The notes beneath the pieces were generated by a model. The model searched no databases and had not been told where the DNA came from. It saw nothing but the letters and a program-made list of their open reading frames with translations. Positions 27,415 to 35,412 of a stretch of DNA of 64,000 nucleotides are shown one piece after another. The position numbers and the translations under genes were made by a program. Every line of letters starts with the position of its first letter. Position 1 is the first letter of the stretch. Source of the stretch: an uncultured Woeseiaceae bacterium. Its GTDB lineage: Bacteria > Pseudomonadota > Gammaproteobacteria > Steroidobacterales > Woeseiaceae. Where the stretch lies: NCBI GenBank assembly GCA_905182415.1, contig CAJJBK010000002.1:1-64000 (forward strand), read 5' to 3'.

Positions 27415-28932
27415 ATGGCTCAAGCTATAGACATACTAAGTCAAAATATATTTCTAAATCGTCTCAATGAAATGCGTGCCGCCGGTGGTAAAGCAATTAC
27501 AACCGGTATCAATGATGAAACCCTTAAAGAATTTTTAACCCATGACTTAGATCTTCAAAATGCTATTCATCATGGTTTCTCGAATTTCCAATCTCTCAAG
27601 CTCAAACAACCAGCATTAATTGAAGCTTCAGAAAAAAAACAAATAAGCATCACCCAAGAAAGCATTGTGAATTTTTATGCACAAGATATGGTAAACCCCT
27701 ATGTAGCCATAAGCGCTGCCGGCCCATGGATCGTGACCCTTAAAGGTGCGGTTATCTATGATTGTGGTGGTTACGGAATGCTTGGACTAGGACATACACC
27801 AGATATAGCACTTGATGCGATGAACCAACTGCATGTTATGGCCAATATTATGACTCCCTCAGTCAGTCAAATGAAATTTATTCAAACGCTCAAAATGGAG
27901 ATAGGTCACTCTAGAAAAAATAGTATAAATTTCACTGATTTTTGTTGTTTAAATAGTGGCTCCGAATCGGTTTCAATTGCGGCAAGATTAGCTGATGTAA
28001 ATGCAAAAGCATTAACATCAAAAGGTGCCATTCATGAAGGAAAAACCATCGGACGCTTAACCCTCAAAGGAAGCTTCCACGGTCGTACTGACAGACCAGC
28101 ACAATTTTCACATTCAACTCAAAAAAGCTACCAAGAACATTTAAAATCTTTTGAAAATAGTACCCTGATGACTGTGACACCAAATGATATTAATGAGTTG
28201 GAATCTATATTTAAAACTGCAGAAAAAGAAAATATTTTTATCGAAGCTTTCTTTATGGAGCCAGTAATGGGTGAAGGAAATCCCGGACAAGCTATTACTC
28301 CTGAGTTCTATAAAAAAGCCAGAGAGCTAACAAAAAATTATGGGACATTACTGCTGATTGATTCTATACAGGCGGGGCTTCGAGCTCATGGTGTTTTATC
28401 AATCATCGATTATCCTGGATTTCAGGAATTAGATTGTCCAGATATGGAAACATATTCAAAGGCATTGAATGCAGGTCAATATCCATTATCCGTTCTTGCT
28501 ATGACTGGCCAGGCTGCTAACCTATACAGATCTGGAATTTATGGAAATACCATGACTAGTAATCCTAGAGCCTTGGATGTAGCAGTGGCTGTAATTGAAA
28601 ATTTATCCCCTGAAATTAGAAAGAATATTCAAGATCGTGGCAATGAATTAGTCTCTAAGTTACATTCACTAACCATAGAGTTGGATGGGGACATTACTAA
28701 TGTCCAAGGTACCGGCCTTCTGGCAAGTTGTGAGTTAAACTCCCAATTCAAATGTTCAGGCTCAGAGAGTACTGAAGAATATTTAAGAAAAAATGGTCTT
28801 GGTGTAATCCATGGTGGTATCAACTCATTACGTTACACACCTCACTTTAATATGACCTCTGAAGAAGTTGATTTGGTCGTCATGCTCACTAAAGATGCTC
28901 TTTTAAATGGACCTAAAAAAGCTATTAATTAA
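27415..28932 (+). CDS. Class III PLP-dependent aminotransferase with N-terminal extension
   Basis: A fold-type I omega-aminotransferase of about 505 residues, longer than the usual 420-460. The extra roughly 90 residues at the N-terminus (from IDILSQNIFLNRLNEM to VNFYAQDM) precede the core, which begins near VIYDCGGYGMLGLGH. The core shows SGSESVSIAARLA, GSFHGRTDRPAQ, the PLP-ring Asp in LLLIDSIQAGLRAHG and the Schiff-base Lys349 in TYSKALNAGQYPLSV. ATG 27415 is chosen over an ATG six bases upstream because AGGGG sits at proper distance. Two overlapping TATAAT hexamers lie at 27381-27391. The amino donor is not assignable; the cytochrome c gene overlaps its 3' end. Confidence 0.88.
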   Translation: MAQAIDILSQNIFLNRLNEMRAAGGKAITTGINDETLKEFLTHDLDLQNAIHHGFSNFQSLKLKQPALIEASEKKQISITQESIVNFYAQDMVNPYVAISAAGPWIVTLKGAVIYDCGGYGMLGLGHTPDIALDAMNQLHVMANIMTPSVSQMKFIQTLKMEIGHSRKNSINFTDFCCLNSGSESVSIAARLADVNAKALTSKGAIHEGKTIGRLTLKGSFHGRTDRPAQFSHSTQKSYQEHLKSFENSTLMTVTPNDINELESIFKTAEKENIFIEAFFMEPVMGEGNPGQAITPEFYKKARELTKNYGTLLLIDSIQAGLRAHGVLSIIDYPGFQELDCPDMETYSKALNAGQYPLSVLAMTGQAANLYRSGIYGNTMTSNPRALDVAVAVIENLSPEIRKNIQDRGNELVSKLHSLTIELDGDITNVQGTGLLASCELNSQFKCSGSESTEEYLRKNGLGVIHGGINSLRYTPHFNMTSEEVDLVVMLTKDALLNGPKKAIN

Positions 28933-29332
28933 TAGATTAAGCGGTTTTAATCGGACTTTTTTACTCTTATTAGCGTTAAGTCTCGCTGGTCTTTCTTTTG
29001 CGGATGATGCTCCTTCAACCAATGACAAGATATACTCAAAAAAACAGGCAAAAACTGGAGAAGCCCTTTACAAAAATAATTGCTTAATTTGTCATAACAA
29101 AAAGTATTTTCGACCAGTATTTAAAACGTGGGAGAATCAATCCTTAGGCACATTTTTTTTAGTAATGAGCTCATCCATGCCAGAGAATAATCCTGGCTCC
29201 TTGGTTCACCAAGAATATATCGATATATTGGCTTATATATTGTCACTCAACCGATACTCTTCAGGGAAAGAAGAATTATCTAATTCTGTTGATGATCTTA
29301 ATTTAATTACTATACAGCCAAGAAAAAAATAA
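28907..29332 (+). CDS. Periplasmic monoheme cytochrome c
   Basis: A 141-residue protein with a signal peptide (hydrophobic TFLLLLALSLAGLSFA, cleavage before DD) and one covalent heme site, CLICH. The probable axial Met lies in MSSSMPENNPGSL, followed by YIDILAYILSLN. This short c-type domain with MPxxNPGSL...YxDILAYIL closely resembles the cytochromes that accept electrons from PQQ-dependent alcohol/sugar dehydrogenases, and one such dehydrogenase is encoded 8 kb downstream. The gene overlaps the aminotransferase by 26 bases in another frame; no ribosome-binding site is obvious, so it may be translated by coupling. Confidence 0.9.
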   Translation: MDLKKLLINRLSGFNRTFLLLLALSLAGLSFADDAPSTNDKIYSKKQAKTGEALYKNNCLICHNKKYFRPVFKTWENQSLGTFFLVMSSSMPENNPGSLVHQEYIDILAYILSLNRYSSGKEELSNSVDDLNLITIQPRKK

Positions 29333-29507
29333 ATATTACCTATTAGATATCTATTAATCTCGGTGAATGTAACAAAATACAAGATAAATTAGATCTATTG
29401 GTAATTATGAATAAATAATTTGTTAAGCATTACAAAGAAATGTTAAGGTCATGCTATAAGTATTTATTAATTAAGATTCAAATAAAATCAAAGTATATGG
29501 GGTGGAA

Positions 29508-30854
29508 ATGAGTAAATTAATTCAATTAGACAGAAGATCTTTTCTAAAAAGCGCTAGCCTGACTGCTGTTGGTGGATCATTAGCGAGCGTTACTAGTATT
29601 GGATCTGCTGCAGAAACGGGTCGTGGTGGCATCAAAAATGGTAAATTTAATTTCGATGAAATTTATGATCGTGATGGCACTGGCAATATTAAATGGGATT
29701 CGCAATACGCAAGATTTGGAGCGGAAAATATTGATGTTGGAATGGGTATTGCTGATATGGATTTTCGTGGCTCTCCTGCTATCAAAGAAGCTCTCGATAA
29801 AAGAATTCAACACAATAACTGGGGTTATGAAGATCTTAGAAAATCTTATATCGAATCTATTGTTCAATGGAATAGCGAGCGACATGGCTACGAATTAGAT
29901 CCAGCGACAGTTAAAATATCATCGGGCGTCCATACCCCATTGATTGCAGCTTTGAATGCAGTTACCAAACCAAATACGAAAGTTCTATTAAATACTCCTA
30001 CCTATAATGGCTTTTATGGCGATCTTCGCTGGAGTAGAACCCAAATTAATGACAGTGAAATGTACAAGGATGATGATGGCGTCTATCACATTGATTGGGA
30101 TGATTTTGAAGCAAAAATGACACCTGATACTTACGCTTTTATCTTGTGTAACCCCCAAAACCCAACCGGGAACATGTGGTCGGAAGAAGATTTATTAAAA
30201 ATGGGTGAGCTCTGCCTTAAAAAAGGTATTGTTGTCCTCGCTGATGAGATCCATTGCGATTTTGTAATGAAAGGTCAAAAATACATACCATTTGCAAGCT
30301 TACCGGATAAGGCAATTGTGAATAATAGTGTCACTATGAAAGCAATCAGCAAAACCTTTAGCCTTGCTTCTATGAAAAGTGCTTATTACTTCTCAACCAA
30401 TCCAGTGCTTTTAGATAGAGTAAATTATATGCATCGTGCTGATATAAATTCACTCGGTATAGTAGCCAATGAAGCAGCTTATCGATATGGCGCAGAATGG
30501 TTTGATCAACTTCTACCGTATATCGATGAAAATCATAATTTTGCTGAAGCTTACATAAAAGAAAAATTACCACTTGTAAAATATAAAAAAGCACAAGGCA
30601 CCTACCTTGCTTGGCTTGACGTAAGCGCTGTCGGAGAGGCTATCGATGCCGAAAAACATGCCAGTGACGAAGGAATGAAAAGCGATACTCACTATCTCGA
30701 AAAATGGTTTGTTGATAATGCAAAAGTTCAACTTAACCCAGGTATTGGTTATGGAACAGGCGGCAATGGTCACATGAGAATGAATCTTGGTACGCCAAGA
30801 CCATTGATCAAACAGGCAATTGATAACCTGGCTGATGCATTAAGTAACGTTTAG
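29508..30854 (+). CDS. Tat-exported aminotransferase / C-S lyase (PatB/MalY-like)
   Basis: A fold-type I PLP enzyme of 448 residues that begins with a twin-arginine signal: DRRSFLKSA at residues 8-16, a hydrophobic stretch and a GSAAE cleavage region. The core carries SSGVHTPL, NPQNPTG, LADEIHCDFV (pyridine Asp) and the Schiff-base Lys282 in AISKTFSLASMKSAY, as in PatB/MalY cystathionine-beta-lyase-like enzymes. Export through Tat would let it fold with PLP before translocation. ATG 29508 is preferred to GTG 29502 because GGGG lies 5 bases upstream. A strong terminator follows. Periplasmic location is predicted, not shown; substrate unknown. Confidence 0.9.
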   Translation: MSKLIQLDRRSFLKSASLTAVGGSLASVTSIGSAAETGRGGIKNGKFNFDEIYDRDGTGNIKWDSQYARFGAENIDVGMGIADMDFRGSPAIKEALDKRIQHNNWGYEDLRKSYIESIVQWNSERHGYELDPATVKISSGVHTPLIAALNAVTKPNTKVLLNTPTYNGFYGDLRWSRTQINDSEMYKDDDGVYHIDWDDFEAKMTPDTYAFILCNPQNPTGNMWSEEDLLKMGELCLKKGIVVLADEIHCDFVMKGQKYIPFASLPDKAIVNNSVTMKAISKTFSLASMKSAYYFSTNPVLLDRVNYMHRADINSLGIVANEAAYRYGAEWFDQLLPYIDENHNFAEAYIKEKLPLVKYKKAQGTYLAWLDVSAVGEAIDAEKHASDEGMKSDTHYLEKWFVDNAKVQLNPGIGYGTGGNGHMRMNLGTPRPLIKQAIDNLADALSNV

Positions 30855-30874
30855 AAACTTTTAATCGTTGTTTC

Positions 30875-30907
30875 AAAAAAGCACTTGCCTTTGGCAGGTG
30901 CTTTTTT
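30875..30907. terminator. Bidirectional rho-independent terminator
   Basis: AAAAAAGCACTTGCC, a TTT loop and GGCAGGTGCTTTTTT form a nine-pair stem (one G:T) flanked by A and T tracts on both sides. It lies between the convergent Tat-exported aminotransferase and the M20-like gene, and overlaps the latter's stop codon. It should terminate transcription from both directions. Confidence 0.92.
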
Positions 30908-32261
30908 ATTTGGACCATCCTTGTACGGTGTCTATAAGGACAGCCGTCAATTTAACCAAGTCGTCTATATCAACCCACTCATTAGGGCCATAGAAATTAC
31001 CTGCCAATGAACCAATACCGTAAGCAGGAACATTAAGTAACCGAATTGGATAACGAATGTCTCCTGCATAATGATTTGGATAAGATTTTGGCTCTTGACC
31101 TGTAATGCTTGCTATTGAATCTCTCAATATAATACTTTCAGGTCCTTGCCATTCAGCTTCACCAGGATTCGTCCGATAACCCTTAGCTATTACACTCACT
31201 TCAAATTTTTCTGTATCCGGAGAAATATCTTTAATAAAATTTTCCGCTTCAACTGTTATCTGTTTTAATAATGCCGACCAATTATTTTTACCTGTAAATT
31301 TCAATCTCACATTTGCTATCGCTTTATCTGCTACCGAACCAATACGGTCACCACCAGATATTCTTCCAAGATTAACTTCAGTATCAGTTAAAATGTTCGA
31401 CCTCAAATGGTTTAAAAGTTCTACGCAAGCATTAATCGCATTGCCTCCTTCATCCCAAGCAGCTGAATCAATAGATCCAATTTCCATGGACCTACCTCGC
31501 CAGCCCTCCACCTTGATTTCAAGATCAAATACCCCTTGAACTGCATTTTTAATATCTTCTAAGCCTCTCCCTGTTTCTGCTGGATGTGCGTAAAGTACTG
31601 CTTTTATATTATGGTCAGATTTCCTAATCCTTTCGAAAATCGGGAGACTACCTCGACTGCCACCCCCTTTTCCATGCAAACTCATCACGACTGGCAGCGG
31701 ACCATTATTTTCACTTAATACTTTTGCAGCTATGAGCATAGCTGCCACACCACCTTTATCATCTGCTGTACCTAAACCGTACATTCGATTATTTTTAACA
31801 ACTGGCTTATACGGATCAGTATCCCATCCATCTTCCACTGTATGAGTATCTATATGTGAAAAAATAGCACAATCATTAGACTTTTCTTGCTCTGGCCAGC
31901 CTACAATATTGACAAATGGACCGTCGCTCGGTGGATTTGGAGTCATGTATTCATCATGGTGTTGATATTTACTTGGCCTGTCTTCAGATTGTTCAACTCT
32001 ATAGGGAAGCTTGCTCAGATAATTTTTAACCAATTTTTGTGCCACTTCAGCTGATTCGCCGGTTTGACTCCTAATACTTACTAATTGACTCATTAATTCA
32101 ATTAATTCTGATCGTTTTGCTTCTGCAAAATTTAATGCAGCTGGGGTTGCAGAAAATACATTGGTTTGATTTAAGGCAGCGAAGCCAAGTGTCGCACTGG
32201 TCCCTATTACGAAATTCCGACGGGAAGTTTTGTTGTCATTCAATGGTTCATCTTGATTCAT
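30906..32261 (-). CDS. Tat-exported M20-fold hydrolase with altered metal-site residues
   Basis: A 451-residue protein with a twin-arginine signal (SRRNFVIG, Arg14-Arg15) and an M20/ArgE-DapE fold. The first metal motif SHIDTH (His136, Asp138) and the bridging-Asp motif GTADDKGG (Asp168) are kept. The position of the catalytic Glu-Glu pair reads HGKGGGSRGS (Gly199-Gly200), the next ligand segment reads VLYAHPAE with His226 in place of the acidic residue, and the C-terminal His position reads GNFYGPNEWV with Tyr424. It may therefore use a different metal arrangement, a different reaction, or be a non-catalytic binding protein. It is the last gene of the hydantoinase operon, 19 bases after the racemase gene. 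Confidence 0.85.
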   Translation of the reverse strand: MNQDEPLNDNKTSRRNFVIGTSATLGFAALNQTNVFSATPAALNFAEAKRSELIELMSQLVSIRSQTGESAEVAQKLVKNYLSKLPYRVEQSEDRPSKYQHHDEYMTPNPPSDGPFVNIVGWPEQEKSNDCAIFSHIDTHTVEDGWDTDPYKPVVKNNRMYGLGTADDKGGVAAMLIAAKVLSENNGPLPVVMSLHGKGGGSRGSLPIFERIRKSDHNIKAVLYAHPAETGRGLEDIKNAVQGVFDLEIKVEGWRGRSMEIGSIDSAAWDEGGNAINACVELLNHLRSNILTDTEVNLGRISGGDRIGSVADKAIANVRLKFTGKNNWSALLKQITVEAENFIKDISPDTEKFEVSVIAKGYRTNPGEAEWQGPESIILRDSIASITGQEPKSYPNHYAGDIRYPIRLLNVPAYGIGSLAGNFYGPNEWVDIDDLVKLTAVLIDTVQGWSK

Positions 32262-32280
32262 TTATCTTCCTTGCTATCTA

Positions 32281-32931
32281 TTAATTAATTAAATTATCAA
32301 CCGCAACCTCAACCGAGGTTTGAACAGGATCAATTACTTTGACTCCCAACTCTCTTTCAACAGCAGCTCGATGTTTTGCCAGTCCTGCACAGCCAAGGAT
32401 AATCATTTCTACCCTTTGTTTTTCTATTAAATCACGTCCCGATATTATGATCTTACTAAACGTACTTTTGTCACTTACCGCTTCATTGACGCTTATATTT
32501 AATGCGTTCTCCCCAATATAATAAGACTCTAAATTAAGTCCTTTAATATAATTTATATGCCTTTGTATCGACTCATCACCGAGCGCTATGACACCAAAGT
32601 TATGTCTCAATTTAGTACAAAATTTAACTGATGTTTCATGAATACCATAGATGGGTTTTTTAAATGTTTGTGTTGCCTCATTTAGTCCTGGATCAGAGTA
32701 ACAAGCAATAACAAAAGCATCATATTCACCAAGCTCATCTGAAATTTTATTAATAATTAAAGGCTCAACAAACTTAATATCCGCGTCAGTCTCTATGCCA
32801 AAAGGCGCTCCACTTAATGTAATAAAATCAACGCCAACACTTCCATTAGGACTATGATTATCAAATGAATCTTGCATCTTTTCAGTAACCAAGACATTAG
32901 AGTTTGGATTAATTACTAAAATTTTATGCAT
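32281..32931 (-). CDS. Asp/Glu/hydantoin racemase family protein
   Basis: A 216-residue cofactor-independent racemase, cytosolic. The two catalytic cysteines are in ACYSDPG (Cys77) and LGCAGLA (Cys181), the spacing and context of hydantoin/allantoin racemases (HyuE family), with the N-terminal INPNSN typical of that group. It starts by a TAATG one-base overlap with the stop of the hydantoinase gene, giving tight coupling. It probably racemises the five- or six-membered cyclic amide handled by that enzyme. Asp/Glu-type substrates are an alternative but less likely in this context. Confidence 0.9.
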   Translation of the reverse strand: MHKILVINPNSNVLVTEKMQDSFDNHSPNGSVGVDFITLSGAPFGIETDADIKFVEPLIINKISDELGEYDAFVIACYSDPGLNEATQTFKKPIYGIHETSVKFCTKLRHNFGVIALGDESIQRHINYIKGLNLESYYIGENALNISVNEAVSDKSTFSKIIISGRDLIEKQRVEMIILGCAGLAKHRAAVERELGVKVIDPVQTSVEVAVDNLIN

Positions 32932-34397
32932 TAAATTTCAATCTTTGTGCCAAAATTTTCTGTTGTATTTAACTCAGGTGCAAGTCTTCCTGGCATACCC
33001 GTACAATCAATTTTCTTTCGATGTATAAATTGCCCATCACCACGATCTGCTTTTAGCTTGTTATCCTCAATAATGATATTCCCTCTTTGAATTATCGTTT
33101 CAGGCCAACCAGTAACTTGCATGCCTTCATAAGGAGTAAAGTCCATATTGTCATGAATATCCTCTGCTGTGATTGTTTTTTTAATCTCAGGATTCCAAAT
33201 TGCGATGTCTGCATCCTTACCTTCAGTAATTGATCCTTTGCAATGATCCAAGCCATAAATTTTAGAGACATTGGTAGCTGCAAGAGCAACAAAATGATTA
33301 AGAGTAATCCGTTTCTTTATATACCCTTCTGAAAATAATAAAGGCAGTCTAGTTTCAATACCCGGTAAGCCATTTGCAATTTTAGTGAATGGTGGCTTTT
33401 CTCCAGCATGTAATTTACCCGTCTCATCAAAACGATAGGGGGCGTGATCTGATGAATAAACTTGAAATGTTCCATTTTGCAAACAACGCCATATCTCTTC
33501 TTGTGATGCCCTGTCTCTTAAGGGTGGGCTGCAACAAAATTGTGCTCCTTGCATATCAGGAAGATCCATAGTTTGGGCATTAAGAAACATATATTGAGGA
33601 CAAGTTTCACCAAAAACTTTTTGGCCATCATATCTAGCTTTAGCTATTATTCTAGCTCCAGCCTCAGTGGATACATGCACAATTAAAATTGGTGTATCAA
33701 TAAAACTCGATAATGCTATCGCTCGATTAATAGCTTCAGACTCAGCGGTACGCGGATGACTTAATGCGTGATACTTTGGTTCTTGGTGCGATCCTTCGAT
33801 TAGTTTTTCACTCATCCAATTTATCATGGCATTGTTTTCTGCATGAATCATAGTAAGCGCGCCCAATCTCTTAGCCGCTGACATAATATTTAACATTTGT
33901 TGATCATCTACTATCAATTTATCGTAAGTCATATAGATCTTAAATGAAGTGATACCTTGCTCAATAACAAGAGGTAATTCGTCGTTAATTACCTCATCTG
34001 TAGGATCCGATATGATGAGATGAAACGAATAGTCGATAACTGACTTTGGTTTTGCTCTTGAATGATAAAGCTCTAAGACATCTTGTAATTTTTGACCACG
34101 ATGCTGAGCTGCAAAAGGAATCAGGCAGGTATTACCTCCGAAAGCAGCAGAGACACTGCCTGAATAATAATCATCTGAGGTCATAACTCCACCAGACGAT
34201 TCTTGTTCTATATGGCAATGCGCTTCGATCCCACCCGGCAACACTAATTTCCCAGCAGCATCAATTTCTTTTTTGGCATCACCAATATTTTTTCCTATTG
34301 TTGTAATTAAGCCATCTTTGATGCCTATATCTGCATGAAATGTTTCGGTAGCATTTGCTACTGTGCCATTGGTTATCTTTAAATCAAATAAGTCCAT
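32931..34397 (-). CDS. D-hydantoinase/dihydropyrimidinase family amidohydrolase
   Basis: A 488-residue cytosolic zinc amidohydrolase that opens cyclic diamides such as hydantoins or dihydrouracil. All metal ligands of the family can be placed: His60 and His62 in EAHCHIE, carboxylated Lys153 in TSFKIYMTYD, His185 in MIHAENN, His241 in LIVHVSTEAG and Asp317 in SSDHAPY. Tyr158 of MTYD corresponds to the substrate-contact tyrosine. It is preceded 48 bases upstream by a DapA-like gene and overlaps the racemase start. The real substrate is not fixed: hydantoin derivatives, dihydropyrimidines and allantoin-like ureides are all possible. Confidence 0.92.
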   Translation of the reverse strand: MDLFDLKITNGTVANATETFHADIGIKDGLITTIGKNIGDAKKEIDAAGKLVLPGGIEAHCHIEQESSGGVMTSDDYYSGSVSAAFGGNTCLIPFAAQHRGQKLQDVLELYHSRAKPKSVIDYSFHLIISDPTDEVINDELPLVIEQGITSFKIYMTYDKLIVDDQQMLNIMSAAKRLGALTMIHAENNAMINWMSEKLIEGSHQEPKYHALSHPRTAESEAINRAIALSSFIDTPILIVHVSTEAGARIIAKARYDGQKVFGETCPQYMFLNAQTMDLPDMQGAQFCCSPPLRDRASQEEIWRCLQNGTFQVYSSDHAPYRFDETGKLHAGEKPPFTKIANGLPGIETRLPLLFSEGYIKKRITLNHFVALAATNVSKIYGLDHCKGSITEGKDADIAIWNPEIKKTITAEDIHDNMDFTPYEGMQVTGWPETIIQRGNIIIEDNKLKADRGDGQFIHRKKIDCTGMPGRLAPELNTTENFGTKIEI

Positions 34398-34445
34398 AAC
34401 AAGTAATATCCTCGATTCTTTCTAATAATTAACTAATCTTAATAT

Positions 34446-35381
34446 TCAATTAGTACCTAGATTTCTCTCGACACGTCCAATTATTCGGGATAATTCAGTA
34501 AGATCTTTGTCACTCATACGAGGTCCTGGATCCCTTACTTTCGAACAATCAATAGCGCCACGGCGAAATAATATCTCTTTTCTGATAGCTAAACCAAAAC
34601 CAGGTTGCTGCTCATATCGTACTAAAGGTAAATAGGTATCAAACAAATCTTCTGCAGCGTCGATTTTCCCTTTTTTGTGTAAATTATAGACTTCTACCAA
34701 CATTTCCGGATAAGCAAAACCCGTCATTGCACCATCTGCGCCTCGTTGTAATTCCTGAGGAAGATACAAACCACCATTACCTGTTAATACAGAAATCGGG
34801 CGAATGCCTCCATCTTGAATCGATGCTTTAACTTTAGATAGTTTATCTAAACCAGGCCACTCTTCATGCTTTAACATAACCAGTTGATTAAAATCATTGA
34901 CTAATCGATTAAATGTTTCTAATGAAATTTCTGATTTTGTTAGAAACGGATAATCCTGATAACACACGGGGATATCATCGCCTAGTGCATTAAATACATT
35001 CGAAAAATAGTTATATATTTTTGTTTCAGTGCCAAGACCCATGGGTGGGGCCACCATCACACCTGCAGCTCCCATCTCCATACTCATATTGGACAATTTC
35101 GCTAAATTACCAAGTCCTGCATTGGAAACACCGACAATTACCGGCACCTGTTGATTTACTTGCTTTAAAACAGTACTGATAAATAATTCAGACTCGCCTG
35201 GAGTAAGTTTAGGCGCTTCACCCATTACACCCAGAATAGTAATTCCATGAACTCCCTTCTCTATATAAAAATCAATGAGTTTTTTTGTGCTCTCTGTATC
35301 AAGTGCTCCAGATTCTTTAAAAGGTGTAGCTGAAATAATAAATACACCTTCGGCTGTTTCATCAAGCTTGTTATATAACAT
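34446..35381 (-). CDS. DapA/N-acetylneuraminate lyase family aldolase
   Basis: A 311-residue class I aldolase/dehydratase of the dihydrodipicolinate synthase superfamily. The pyruvate-type phosphate loop is GVMGEAPKLTPGE, the conserved tyrosine lies in VCYQDYP (Tyr141) and the Schiff-base Lys171 in VMLKHEEWPG. The sequence context (KHEEWPG, YQDYP) differs from true DapA, so a catabolic aldolase or hydratase is more likely than lysine synthesis. An AAGGATAA ribosome-binding site precedes the ATG. Its place between symporter and hydantoinase genes suggests it processes the carbon skeleton of the same imported compound. Confidence 0.88.
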   Translation of the reverse strand: MLYNKLDETAEGVFIISATPFKESGALDTESTKKLIDFYIEKGVHGITILGVMGEAPKLTPGESELFISTVLKQVNQQVPVIVGVSNAGLGNLAKLSNMSMEMGAAGVMVAPPMGLGTETKIYNYFSNVFNALGDDIPVCYQDYPFLTKSEISLETFNRLVNDFNQLVMLKHEEWPGLDKLSKVKASIQDGGIRPISVLTGNGGLYLPQELQRGADGAMTGFAYPEMLVEVYNLHKKGKIDAAEDLFDTYLPLVRYEQQPGFGLAIRKEILFRRGAIDCSKVRDPGPRMSDKDLTELSRIIGRVERNLGTN

Positions 35382-35412
35382 TTAAAATTATCCTTAATAT
35401 TTATAAGTTAAA

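Noticed and set aside
29421-29447. Two direct copies of TGTTAAG 20 bases apart upstream of the Tat-exported aminotransferase
   Set aside because: Seven-base AT-rich repeats are expected by chance at this spacing, and no regulator of matching type is adjacent.
30906-32261. Straightforward call as N-carbamoyl amino acid hydrolase completing a hydantoin pathway
   Set aside because: The catalytic Glu pair and other ligands are absent and the protein has an export signal, whereas carbamoylases are cytosolic with intact M20-type sites.
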